NCBI GenBank assembly: GCA_002314055.1 | Contig: DCBP01000005.1 | Coordinates: 14,435 to 30,652, forward strand | Source: Prevotella sp. UBA1104 | GTDB taxonomy: Bacteria; Bacteroidota; Bacteroidia; Bacteroidales; Bacteroidaceae | Length of the DNA: 16,218 bases | Reading direction: 5' to 3' | In this document: in pieces, positions 1 to 7,564 of the stretch | Numbering within the stretch: position 1 is the stretch's first letter | Layout of the letters: the number at the start of each line of letters is the position of its first letter | Notes under the pieces: model-generated | Told to the model about the DNA's origin: nothing | Databases searched by the model: none | Seen by the model: only the letters and a program-made list of their open reading frames with translations | Translations under genes and position numbers: made by a program

Positions 1-22
1 CGCCTCGGGATAAGAATTGAAT

Positions 23-30
23 TATCTTTG
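23..30 (+). promoter_or_regulatory. Bacteroidota -7 promoter box for the susCD-like operon
   Basis: TATCTTTG fits the Bacteroidota primary-sigma -7 consensus TAnnTTTG. Transcription would start near position 37, giving a leader of about 140 nt before the susC-like start codon. The matching -33 element would fall at or beyond the left edge, so it cannot be checked. Confidence 0.6.
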
Positions 31-40
31 CAATTATAAG

Positions 41-55
41 GCGGAGAACTTCCGC
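41..55 (+). promoter_or_regulatory. Small hairpin at the 5' end of the susC leader
   Basis: GCGGA and TCCGC form a perfect 5-bp inverted repeat around the loop GAACT. It lies only a few bases downstream of the start site predicted from the TATCTTTG box, so it would sit at the extreme 5' end of the transcript. It could protect the mRNA end or take part in leader regulation. The function is inference and the stem is short. Confidence 0.35.
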
Positions 56-178
56 TGTAGCATAATCCTAACCTGTTGACAATTGAAAAAACAAGCAACC
101 CTGCTATATATATAAATAGGAGAGAATAAATACAATAATACAAACGACTAATAACAACAAAACCTAAAATCAAAGCTT

Positions 179-3166
179 ATGGACAACAAGCTAAAACAAA
201 ATCTGAGAATGTTGTGCCTGCTTATGATGACCCTGATAGTTCAGGGCGTTTGGGCACAGGTTAGAACCGTCACCGGTACGGTGAGTGACGGAAAAGACCC
301 TCTTATCGGAGTTACCGTACAGGTAAAGGGCAACGCCAAGGTGGGAACAATCACCGATGTGGATGGTAAATATTCCATCGAAGTAACATCGCCGGGCACA
401 ATCCTCGTCTATTCCTATGTAGGCTATCAAACTACAGAAAAGATGGTGGGACAGAACTCCCGACTCGACGTCGTGATGAAAGCCGACGACAAGAGTCTCG
501 ACGAAGTAGTGGTTGTAGGCTACGGCACGATGAAGAAAAGCGACCTCACGGGAAGCGTGTCGCAGTTGAAGGCTGAAGACTTCAAGAGCGGCAGCAACCT
601 CTCGGCACAGCAGCTCATGCAGGGAGCCTTTGCCGGAGTGAACATCGCCCAGAACTCAGGAAAGCCTGGCGGTTCTACAACAATCCGTGTGCGCGGCGGT
701 ACCTCGGTAAACGCCAGCAACGATCCGCTGTATGTAATCGACGGAGTGCCAATCGACGCAAATGCCGGTTCGGGACAGAGCAACATCAGTACTTACAACA
801 ATGACTTCTTCGACCAGGAGTCTGCCAATCCCCTTTCAATGCTCAATCCTAACGATATCGAGAGTATCGACGTGTTGAAAGATGCTTCGGCTACGGCAAT
901 ATACGGTAGCCGCGGAGCAAACGGCGTAATCATGATTACCACGAAAAAAGGTAAGGCAGGAGTGCAGCAGCTCAACTATGGCTACAGCATCGGGTTCAGC
1001 AATGCTGCCAAGAAGCTCGACATGCTTTCGGGCGATGAATACCGAAAGGTATGCAAAGACCTGAACCTGCCGCTCAACGACGGAGGCGAGAACCATAACT
1101 GGCAAGACGAGATAATGCACACCGGTTTGCAGCAGAGCCACTACCTCTCGTTTATGAGCGGTGGCGAATATACCAACTACCGTGCGTCGCTGAGCTACAA
1201 CAACAACGGCGGAATAATGCGCGGAGCACGCAACGAGAGCTATAGCGGACGTGTGAACATCAACCATTCGGCACTCGACGGCAAACTGAAATTCGTGCTC
1301 AACATGAACTACGGCGAGACACACTCCAACCAGGCTCCAACGTCGAGTACCGTAGGCAGCGAGATGGGTTCAAGCATGCTCTATGAAGCTTATGTATTCA
1401 ATCCAACTCTGCCGGTATATACAAGCGACGGCGACTACAACGACGTGCGTCCTTACCGTGTGCAGCCGCTTTCGTATATCCACGAACTGCTCGACAAGCG
1501 CAACAACAAGCGCTTTATCGGTAATCTGAAGGCAGACTGGAATTTCTATAAACCATTCACCTTCGAGGTTAATATCGGCTACACAAACAACAGCCAAGAC
1601 AGAAACTCTTATATATCAAAGAGCAACCTTCTGGGCGACGGCACTGGCGGTCGTGTAACAGTGCAGCGACTGAAGGATTACTCAAAGCTCATGGAACTGA
1701 TACTGAAATACAACCAGCAGTTTGGGGAGCACCGCATCGATGCAATGGCTGGTTACTCATATCAGTATTTCTGGAACGAAGGTCTTAATACAGCAGCCTA
1801 TGGCTTCCAGTCTGATGAATTCAAATGGTATAACCTCGCTGCCGCAAAGACCATCGAGAGCATAACGAGCTATGCCGAGAGCAACAAGCTGATTTCATTC
1901 TACGGCAGGGCAAACTACAGCTATGCCAACCGCTATCTCTTCACAGCTACCGTGCGCCGCGACGGTTCAAGCCGCTTCGGTAAAGACAACAAGTGGGGTA
2001 CCTTCCCGTCGTTTGCCGCTTCATGGCGCATCACGGAAGAGCCGTTCTTCAAGGCTGATGCCATTTCTAATCTCAAGCTCCGTGCGAGCTGGGGTATGAC
2101 GGGTAACCAGGAGATTGGTAACTATAACGCAATATCAACACTCGGCGCACAGTCGTGGGGATATATCTTCGGTGGCGACAAGACTACGGTGGTTCTGCCA
2201 CAGCAGTATGCTAATCCGGATTTGAAGTGGGAGTCTACATCCCAGACAGACATCGGTCTTGACTTCGGATTCCTCGACAACCGCATCCGCGGTAGTATCG
2301 ACTGGTATTACAAGAAGACAAAAGACTTGCTGCTCACTGTTGCCGTGCCTTCGCCTTCGCTCATTACAACACAGCTGGCAAACGTAGGAGCTGTAAGGAA
2401 TACGGGTATCGAACTTGAACTCGGATTCGACATCATGCGCACGAAGGATTTCTCATGGGATGCTACGCTGAACTTCGCATCTAACAAGAATAAACTGACA
2501 AGTCTGTCGAACAGCAAATGGTCGGGCGACGAAGTGCTGTGGGCTCCTTGCAACGGACAGGGACTCTCCGGTCAGTACTCGCAGCTCATCATGGTGGGCG
2601 AACCGCTCGGCACTTTCTACGGAAAGAAGTTTATCGGACTCGACGAGAACGGAATGGAGATGTATGCCAACGACGGAAAGTCGCAGATTATCGGTTGTGC
2701 ACAGCCTGATTTCACTTGCGGCATCACGACAAACCTGCGCTACAAGAACTGGAGCCTCTCGCTGAACTTCCGCGGAAGTCAGGGCAACGACGTTTACAAC
2801 AATACGGCAAACAACTTCATGTATCTCAACAGTTTGCCGGGACGCAACGTGCTCGCTGCTGCCGTGAACAGCGGAATCTCCGTGAACCAGGCAAAGACAT
2901 ATTCATCGCAGTTTATCGAAGATGGTTCGTTCTTCCGTCTCGACAACCTCACTTTGGGATATGACTTCAAACTGCCTTGTCTGAAGATTACAAACGCAAG
3001 GGCTTACTTCACCGCTCAGAACCTCTTCTGCATAACGGGATACGACGGACTCGACCCGGAGGTAAATACCGACACGCAGGGTAAGGGCGGCTCAATCCTC
3101 GGCGTTGACTATCTGAGTTATCCGCGTTCACGCACGTTCATCTTCGGAGTGAATGTAACATTCTAA
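179..3166 (+). CDS. SusC/RagA-family TonB-dependent outer-membrane receptor
   Basis: This is the outer-membrane barrel that imports glycans, oligosaccharides or peptides with its SusD-type partner, energised by TonB-ExbBD. The 995-residue length is normal for the family. A signal peptide covers residues 1-26, ending VWA before Q27. A carboxypeptidase-regulatory-like domain spans about residues 28-105. A TonB-box-like DEVVVVGYGT lies at 108-117. The plug domain covers about 118-260, with the typical YVIDGVPID and YGSRGANGVIMITTKKG. The remainder is a beta-barrel rich in aromatic and Asn residues and ends in the terminal phenylalanine usual for outer-membrane proteins (VNVTF). The ATG at 179 is chosen because the signal peptide begins there; its upstream context is A-rich with no Shine-Dalgarno site, as usual in this phylum. 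The SusD-like gene follows after 50 bp. Family assignment is firm; the substrate is unknown. Confidence 0.96.
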   Translation: MDNKLKQNLRMLCLLMMTLIVQGVWAQVRTVTGTVSDGKDPLIGVTVQVKGNAKVGTITDVDGKYSIEVTSPGTILVYSYVGYQTTEKMVGQNSRLDVVMKADDKSLDEVVVVGYGTMKKSDLTGSVSQLKAEDFKSGSNLSAQQLMQGAFAGVNIAQNSGKPGGSTTIRVRGGTSVNASNDPLYVIDGVPIDANAGSGQSNISTYNNDFFDQESANPLSMLNPNDIESIDVLKDASATAIYGSRGANGVIMITTKKGKAGVQQLNYGYSIGFSNAAKKLDMLSGDEYRKVCKDLNLPLNDGGENHNWQDEIMHTGLQQSHYLSFMSGGEYTNYRASLSYNNNGGIMRGARNESYSGRVNINHSALDGKLKFVLNMNYGETHSNQAPTSSTVGSEMGSSMLYEAYVFNPTLPVYTSDGDYNDVRPYRVQPLSYIHELLDKRNNKRFIGNLKADWNFYKPFTFEVNIGYTNNSQDRNSYISKSNLLGDGTGGRVTVQRLKDYSKLMELILKYNQQFGEHRIDAMAGYSYQYFWNEGLNTAAYGFQSDEFKWYNLAAAKTIESITSYAESNKLISFYGRANYSYANRYLFTATVRRDGSSRFGKDNKWGTFPSFAASWRITEEPFFKADAISNLKLRASWGMTGNQEIGNYNAISTLGAQSWGYIFGGDKTTVVLPQQYANPDLKWESTSQTDIGLDFGFLDNRIRGSIDWYYKKTKDLLLTVAVPSPSLITTQLANVGAVRNTGIELELGFDIMRTKDFSWDATLNFASNKNKLTSLSNSKWSGDEVLWAPCNGQGLSGQYSQLIMVGEPLGTFYGKKFIGLDENGMEMYANDGKSQIIGCAQPDFTCGITTNLRYKNWSLSLNFRGSQGNDVYNNTANNFMYLNSLPGRNVLAAAVNSGISVNQAKTYSSQFIEDGSFFRLDNLTLGYDFKLPCLKITNARAYFTAQNLFCITGYDGLDPEVNTDTQGKGGSILGVDYLSYPRSRTFIFGVNVTF

Positions 3167-3216
3167 GATATGTGTAACTACATTCCAATTATGTATAACA
3201 ACAAAACTGAATTTCT

Positions 3217-4749
3217 ATGAAAGCAACAAAGATAATGACTAAGGCGGCTGTCTTGCTGCTTGGCGGCATGATGGCTGTAGGATGTACCGACCTCGATGAG
3301 GAACTCTACGGCAGACTGACTCCCGACAATTACTATCAGACGGAGGATCAGGCACTGTCTTCGCTCGCCGGGTGTTATGAATATATGGCTTATATGAGCC
3401 GTGCCGGCGGCGACAGCTGGCGTATCGGAGAGTATGGCACCGATGAACTCTTTTGTCCGGGACGTGCCAACGGCGGATGGTATGACGAATATGTCAATCA
3501 GATTATGGAACATAAGTGCACTCCAGACAACGACCGCTTGAATGTATGTTGGAACACTTATATCTTCCCGGGTATCGGTGCCGACAATGCCGTGCTCGCA
3601 GCTATGGAGGGGTCTGCAGTGAAAGACAAACTCACCGGTCCTATTGCCGAGGTGAGGGCACTGCGCGCATACGAATATTTCTATGCCATGGACTATTTCG
3701 GAAATGTACCGCTCTTTACTGACCCGCGTCCGGATGCCAACAACATGCCAAAGACAACTCCGAGGGCTGAAGTCTTCAAGTTTATCGAGACGGAACTTCT
3801 TGCTGCTGCCCAGGACTTGCCATCGGCAAAGAATGTTGATGCCAGCTATTATCCGCGATTCACAAAGGAGGCGGCTTATACTCTCCTCGCATCACTTTAT
3901 CTTAATGCTGAAGTATATACCGGTACGGCGCGTTGGGCTGACTGCGAGGCGATGTGTAACAATGTTATCAATAGTGGTGCCTTTGATTTGGAGAAGAAAG
4001 TTGGCGACTGCTTCCGCTCATCCAACGAGGGCAAGACGAAGGAAGTTATTATAGCCTTCTCCGTAGACCCGTCGAAGAATGTTGATGCTAACCAGTTTAT
4101 CCTCTATGCCCAGCATGCCGTAGACCAGCAGAAATACGGTCTGCCGTTTGCTCCGGCATGTGGCTATTGCTTCTCCGATGAGGCTCTGTCGTGGTATGAC
4201 GATGCCAACGACGAGCGGTTGAACTATCTGGAATACGGTCCGCAATACATGCTCGACGGTACTCCGATAGAGAATCCCGACAAGAAAGGCGAACAGCTTG
4301 TGCTCACGGCTCTCAAGTCGAAGACCGCTGCCGAGAACTGGGAGGGCTACCGCGTGTTGAAATACCGTCCGGAGGGCGCAACATTCTCCGGTTCGAATGC
4401 CGACAACGACTACATCGCCGAGCGTTATTCCAATATCTTGCTGATGAAGGCAGAAGCTCTCTTCCGTCAGAACAAGAGTCTGGCTGAGGCTAAGGAACTT
4501 ATGAACCGCGTGCGCCAGCGTAGCAACTGTGCTCCTATCGAACTGAATTTGAAGAATCTCGAACTGGAGCGTGCTCGCGAGTTTATATGGGAGAACCAGC
4601 GCCGCAAGGACATGATACGCTTTGGCTCGTTCTTCAACGAAAAGACGTTTTATGCCGACGGCAATACGGAGCAGTGGCGTGCCATCTACCCTATCCCGCA
4701 GAAACAGCGCAACGCTAACCCGAATTTGGAACAGAACCCGGGGTATTGA
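3217..4749 (+). CDS. SusD/RagB-family nutrient-binding surface lipoprotein
   Basis: This lipoprotein acts as the lid of the SusC-like transporter and binds the substrate at the cell surface. Its 510 residues suit the family. The lipobox ends AVGC with the lipidated cysteine at residue 23, followed by the acidic stretch TDLDEE, which resembles a Bacteroidota surface-export signal. Hallmarks include an N-terminal LTPDNYYQTEDQALSSLAGC, a TPR-like helix pair around EVRALRAYEYFYAMDYFGNVPL, the C-terminal RYSNILLMKAEALFRQN, the ERAREFIWENQRRKDMIRFG segment, and an ending of the type IYPIPQ...NPNLEQNPGY. It is almost certainly co-transcribed with the SusC-like gene. The 50-bp gap holds only a weak TACAT/ATGTA inverted repeat. 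No neighbouring enzyme reveals the ligand. Confidence 0.96.
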   Translation: MKATKIMTKAAVLLLGGMMAVGCTDLDEELYGRLTPDNYYQTEDQALSSLAGCYEYMAYMSRAGGDSWRIGEYGTDELFCPGRANGGWYDEYVNQIMEHKCTPDNDRLNVCWNTYIFPGIGADNAVLAAMEGSAVKDKLTGPIAEVRALRAYEYFYAMDYFGNVPLFTDPRPDANNMPKTTPRAEVFKFIETELLAAAQDLPSAKNVDASYYPRFTKEAAYTLLASLYLNAEVYTGTARWADCEAMCNNVINSGAFDLEKKVGDCFRSSNEGKTKEVIIAFSVDPSKNVDANQFILYAQHAVDQQKYGLPFAPACGYCFSDEALSWYDDANDERLNYLEYGPQYMLDGTPIENPDKKGEQLVLTALKSKTAAENWEGYRVLKYRPEGATFSGSNADNDYIAERYSNILLMKAEALFRQNKSLAEAKELMNRVRQRSNCAPIELNLKNLELERAREFIWENQRRKDMIRFGSFFNEKTFYADGNTEQWRAIYPIPQKQRNANPNLEQNPGY

Positions 4750-4776
4750 TAATCCTGTGATTCTAAAAAGGCAATG

Positions 4777-4830
4777 AAAAAATCCGGTTGCCAAGCAAGA
4801 AACGCTTGATGACCGGATTTATTCTGTTTA
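4777..4830. terminator. Bidirectional terminator between convergent genes
   Basis: AAATCCGGT (4780-4788) pairs with ACCGGATTT (4812-4820), and inside it CAAGC (4792-4796) pairs with GCTTG (4804-4808) around a 7-nt loop. The 3-nt internal loop between the two stems can partly close by wobble pairs. Read on the minus strand the stem runs straight into six Ts; read on the plus strand it is followed by the weaker TTTATTCTGTTT. It lies between the stop codons of the SusD-like gene and the convergent small secreted-protein gene, so it can end both transcripts. Confidence 0.8.
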
Positions 4831-4848
4831 AATCCCAGACTGACAACC

Positions 4849-5568
4849 TTATCTGATTATCTTCTTGCCGTTCTTTATAAACACTCCATGACTGCTTTCG
4901 TCCGTAACCTTACACCCCATGATGTTGTAAACTTCATTCTTGTTTCCGATATTCTTTGGCATATCTACATTCTTTATGCCGGAAACGACGAAGTCCGGCA
5001 GGTTCTCGTTCTTGAAGATACATTTTCCGTTCTCGTAGCACGACTCCATATATTGCGAAACTCCGTTAGTTGGCATAGGGACAAGAGTTGCCCAGACTTC
5101 AGAGGTAGCTCCTATGCCTTCAATCCAGCAGTTGCAGCCGCTTCCGTCAAGTAATATTCTTTTCCGTTTGATGCCGTCTATTTCAACCGAATCATCGTCG
5201 AACACGTTTGCAGACTCATACAACACATCGCCCTTTTTCATATTGAAATCCATTAGCAAAGTTTCTGAATCATCAGAATATTTGAAAGCATACACTTTAT
5301 GGTTCTCCTCATAGGCAGCAGTGGTATACGATTGATACATCATATATTCCGATGTTTTAGGATATTCTACTCTTATCCTCTTGCATGTTCTGTTGCCTAC
5401 GATAGTATCGCCGTCTACCTTGATTTGGAAACCATAAGCCTTCTGCTCGTTGAATCCGCAGAAGAAGATGCAGTTCCATACTTTCCCTTCGGTCAATACC
5501 GGGAGATAATCTCTTGCTCCAACACTCAGTGAGGCGAAGATTAATAATGTGGTAAAAAAGTACTTCAT
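4849..5568 (-). CDS. Small secreted protein with six or more cysteines, unknown function
   Basis: The function is not recognised. The 239-residue product starts with a clear signal peptide (about residues 1-18, ending SVGA), so it is exported. The mature part has WNC..FC, a central CNCWIEGIG motif, a C-x5-C pair (ESCYENGKC) and an isolated late MGC, which suggests disulfide bonds in the periplasm or outside the cell. The tail, VYNIMGCKV...GVFIKNGKKIIR, resembles the short C-terminal beta-domain (typically VYDLxGRxV...GIYIxNGKKxxx) that is common on secreted Prevotella and Bacteroides proteins and related to type IX secretion sorting domains. Proteins with a WIEGIGS-type segment and that tail form a common but uncharacterised Bacteroidota group; this placement comes from remembered pattern only. 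The gene is monocistronic, with its own -7 box and terminator. Confidence 0.85.
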   Translation of the reverse strand: MKYFFTTLLIFASLSVGARDYLPVLTEGKVWNCIFFCGFNEQKAYGFQIKVDGDTIVGNRTCKRIRVEYPKTSEYMMYQSYTTAAYEENHKVYAFKYSDDSETLLMDFNMKKGDVLYESANVFDDDSVEIDGIKRKRILLDGSGCNCWIEGIGATSEVWATLVPMPTNGVSQYMESCYENGKCIFKNENLPDFVVSGIKNVDMPKNIGNKNEVYNIMGCKVTDESSHGVFIKNGKKIIR

Positions 5569-5635
5569 AAGCTATTATTTTAAACAAGATTAATAATATT
5601 GTTCGTAAATCTTATAATTGACTTACAAAACGCTG

Positions 5636-5643
5636 CAAATATA
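5636..5643 (-). promoter_or_regulatory. Putative -7 promoter box for the small secreted-protein gene
   Basis: Read on the minus strand this is TATATTTG, matching TAnnTTTG, about 70 bp before the start codon at 5568. The surroundings are very AT-rich and no clear -33 TTTG is visible, so a chance match is possible. Confidence 0.4.
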
Positions 5644-5761
5644 TAAAAAAAAACTATAATATGTTTATTTGCAGTAAAAAATATATCTAATTTTATTAAT
5701 ATTTTAATATTTCAGGTAAGCGTCTCCGCATTTTTTCCATTATATCTTTTTCTTATGTTCG

Positions 5762-5769
5762 TACCTTTG
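5762..5769 (+). promoter_or_regulatory. Forward promoter-like box with no gene downstream
   Basis: TACCTTTG matches TAnnTTTG on the plus strand. No plus-strand gene follows before 9645; instead the CCCTCAC hairpin begins about 60 bp later. It could be the promoter of a small RNA containing that hairpin, or a chance match. No -33 element is evident. Confidence 0.25.
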
Positions 5770-5822
5770 CACCATAGTTTTTTAATTGCACGAATAAAGA
5801 CAGGCGGTAAAAAGATAATAGA

Positions 5823-5905
5823 CCCCTCACGCCCTCACACTTACCCTCACCCTCAGAATGTCGATAAACAGAGGGCTTTTAGGGGATGTGTGAGGGTGTG
5901 AGGGT
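5823..5905. repeat. CCCTCAC-repeat hairpin in a 390-bp non-coding region
   Basis: The stretch 5569-5958 contains no gene. Its main structure is an inverted repeat: 5824-5840 pairs with 5888-5904 to give 17 bp including one G-T wobble, built from the direct repeat CCCTCAC (at 5824, 5832 and 5844) against GTGAGGG. The 47-nt loop contains a third CCCTCAC copy and a smaller CCCTC/GAGGG stem (5850-5854 with 5871-5875). The G/C-rich strand-biased arms stand out in a surrounding region that is mostly A and T. It could be a dispersed palindromic repeat, a structured RNA or a degenerate mobile-element end. No T-run follows directly, so it is not a typical intrinsic terminator. Confidence 0.65.
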
Positions 5906-5914
5906 AATTTTACG

Positions 5915-5952
5915 AAAAAAAAATTCGTTTTACGATAAGAGGATTTATCGTA
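5915..5952 (-). terminator. Probable terminator of the phosphohexomutase gene
   Basis: TACGATAA (5931-5938) and TTATCGTA (5945-5952) form a perfect 8-bp stem with a 6-nt loop, six bases past the stop codon of the minus-strand gene. On that strand a run of nine Ts (5923-5915) follows after a 7-nt gap, and ACGAA/TTCGT flank the run. The gap before the T-run is longer than in an ideal intrinsic terminator. Confidence 0.5.
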
Positions 5953-5958
5953 TATCAA

Positions 5959-7428
5959 TTATAACAATCCGAGTTCTTTCAGCTTATTTTCAATCACTTC
6001 CACACCTCCATCCACATTGCTCTCGATGTTGAGCGGCATAACGGGGTCGTGGAGCGACATGCGCAGAAGCAGCCACCCCTCTTCATCGGCATTGCGACAG
6101 CTCACGCGGATACCTTCGTAGTTAGGTTCAACGAGTGTCCAGCCCGGAACGGCAGCAAATTTCGCCTTCATATCTTCAAGCACCTTGGCTCCCTGAGCCT
6201 TAAAATCCGGTTGGGTGAGCTTAATTCTTATCTCCTTGCTCTCCTTAGGCTGCTTGAGAGTAGCGATAAGGTCTTGCAACTGCTTCCCCCTCTTGTTGAG
6301 CTTGGCTGCATCGATGATAAGCTTGGCTGCGAGATAAGCACCGTCGTCGAGGAAATAGTTCTCGCGAAGGGCGGCATGACCAGACGTCTCAATGGCAAGC
6401 CAGCACTCCTCGCCGGCATTGTTCAGACGGATACCCTCGTTTATCACGTTCTTGTATCCACGGCGGAAGCGGTGGTGTTTGCCTCCATGCTCCCTGATGA
6501 AATCTGTCAAACCGTCGGAAGTAACAGAGTCGGTAACTACGGTGCTTCCGGGATGCTCCTTCAGTATCACGGCAGATATCAGCGCAATCAGAGTATTGCG
6601 GTTTATCGGATCGCCCTTGTGGTCTACGATCGCCGAGCGGTCTACGTCGGTATCGAAGATAATGCCGAGGTCGGCATGGCATCGCTTCACGGCATCACAT
6701 ATCGAGTTCATGGCATCTGCGTTCTCCGGATTTGGTATATGGTTTGGGAAACGGCCGTCGGGGTCAAGGAACTGGCTACCCTCAGTGTTGGCACCGAGCT
6801 GACGGAGAATTTTCTCGAAGAAACCTCCGTTGCCGTTTCCAGCATCCACGATGATGTGCATGCCAGAAAGAGGATGCTCATAGTCTTCGGCTGCAACTCC
6901 CTTGCGGATATAGTCGGCAAGGTGGTGCGAATACAGTGCCATAAAGTCTACCACACGGCATTTGCCTGCATCGCCGTCATAAGTATAGTCGCCGCTTGCG
7001 GCGATGCTGAGAATAGCGGCAATGTCCTTCTTGTCGAGTCCACCATTGGGGGTGAAAAATTTCAGTCCGTTGCGGTTGAAAGGCAGATGACTTGCCGTTA
7101 CCATCACCGAGGCAGAAGCCTTTGTATGCTCGCTGACGGTGGTCATGAACATCGCCGGAGTCGACGCCAGTCCGCAGTCAAGTACATTTGCGCCCGACAA
7201 TGTTGCCCCCTTGACGAAAGCCTCTTTCAGGCTCTCGCCCGAAAGGCGGCAGTCTGTGCCGACAGCAACCGTAATCTGCTGTTCGCCCGTTGTGGTGCGA
7301 AGCCATTTAACGAACGACTTCGCTATCGTCTCAGCTGCTTCTGGAGTAAGATTAACATGCTCGCCCTCTATTCCTTCGAGAGCCACGCCCCTTATGTCGG
7401 AGCCATTCTGTAGTTTTTCCCAATTCAT
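5959..7428 (-). CDS. Phosphoglucomutase/phosphomannomutase (alpha-D-phosphohexomutase)
   Basis: This cytoplasmic enzyme interconverts hexose 1- and 6-phosphates and links sugar catabolism to nucleotide-sugar synthesis. All four parts of the superfamily active site are visible in 489 residues: the phosphoserine loop TASHLPFNRNGLK with catalytic Ser113, the metal-binding DTDVDR at 259-264, the sugar-selecting ETSGH at 347-351, and the phosphate-binding RMSLHDPVMPLNIES at 456-470. The loop reads TASHLP rather than the classic TASHNP, and the last motif reads SLHDP where many relatives have an S-x-TEP type sequence. Both changes belong to a recognised branch shared by Bacteroidota and plants, so the enzyme is probably active. 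Preference for glucose or mannose phosphate cannot be read from sequence alone. It has its own promoter and terminator and is not in an operon. Confidence 0.93.
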   Translation of the reverse strand: MNWEKLQNGSDIRGVALEGIEGEHVNLTPEAAETIAKSFVKWLRTTTGEQQITVAVGTDCRLSGESLKEAFVKGATLSGANVLDCGLASTPAMFMTTVSEHTKASASVMVTASHLPFNRNGLKFFTPNGGLDKKDIAAILSIAASGDYTYDGDAGKCRVVDFMALYSHHLADYIRKGVAAEDYEHPLSGMHIIVDAGNGNGGFFEKILRQLGANTEGSQFLDPDGRFPNHIPNPENADAMNSICDAVKRCHADLGIIFDTDVDRSAIVDHKGDPINRNTLIALISAVILKEHPGSTVVTDSVTSDGLTDFIREHGGKHHRFRRGYKNVINEGIRLNNAGEECWLAIETSGHAALRENYFLDDGAYLAAKLIIDAAKLNKRGKQLQDLIATLKQPKESKEIRIKLTQPDFKAQGAKVLEDMKAKFAAVPGWTLVEPNYEGIRVSCRNADEEGWLLLRMSLHDPVMPLNIESNVDGGVEVIENKLKELGLL

Positions 7429-7460
7429 GGTTTATATATTATTGATTTTCTTTATGTCAG

Positions 7461-7490
7461 CAAACTTACATATTTTTTTTCAATTATCAA
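7461..7490 (-). promoter_or_regulatory. Promoter of the phosphohexomutase gene
   Basis: On the minus strand the -7 box is TAAGTTTG (7468-7461), with a TTG (7490-7488) 19 bp upstream, which fits the Bacteroidota -33/-7 arrangement. Transcription would begin near 7454, about 25 nt before the start codon at 7428. Confidence 0.6.
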
Positions 7491-7500
7491 TGGTGAGGAA

Positions 7501-7546
7501 TAAAAAAACAAGTCTTTTTCAACGAATTACCGTTTTTAAAGACTTG
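7501..7546 (-). terminator. Intrinsic terminator downstream of htpX
   Basis: CAAGTCTTT (7509-7517) and AAAGACTTG (7538-7546) form a 9-bp stem. Read on the minus strand it is followed closely by a run of seven Ts, interrupted from the stem by a single base. It lies about 20 bp past the htpX stop and just upstream of the phosphohexomutase promoter, insulating the two units. Confidence 0.75.
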
Positions 7547-7564
7547 CTTTTGTATATGTAAGCA

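Noticed and set aside
76..110. TTGACA ... TATATA, resembling a classical sigma70 promoter
   Set aside because: The spacing is 23 bp rather than about 17, and Bacteroidota primary sigma uses a different consensus; the TATCTTTG box at 23 is a better candidate.
836..1324. 162-codon minus-strand frame inside the susC-like gene
   Set aside because: Shadow of the barrel-coding region with no promoter or recognisable domain.
4018..4794. 258-codon minus-strand frame opposite the SusD-like gene
   Set aside because: Antisense to a clear SusD C-terminal region and running into the terminator; no motif of its own.
5859..5894. Eleven-codon peptide starting at an ATG inside the hairpin loop (MSINRGLLGDV)
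   Set aside because: Very short, no translation signal, and explained by chance in the repeat-rich sequence.
6049..7413. 454-codon open frame on the plus strand
   Set aside because: It lies wholly antisense to the phosphohexomutase gene, whose four active-site motifs are intact. The antisense translation has no recognisable motif or signal, and such frames are common opposite codon-biased genes.
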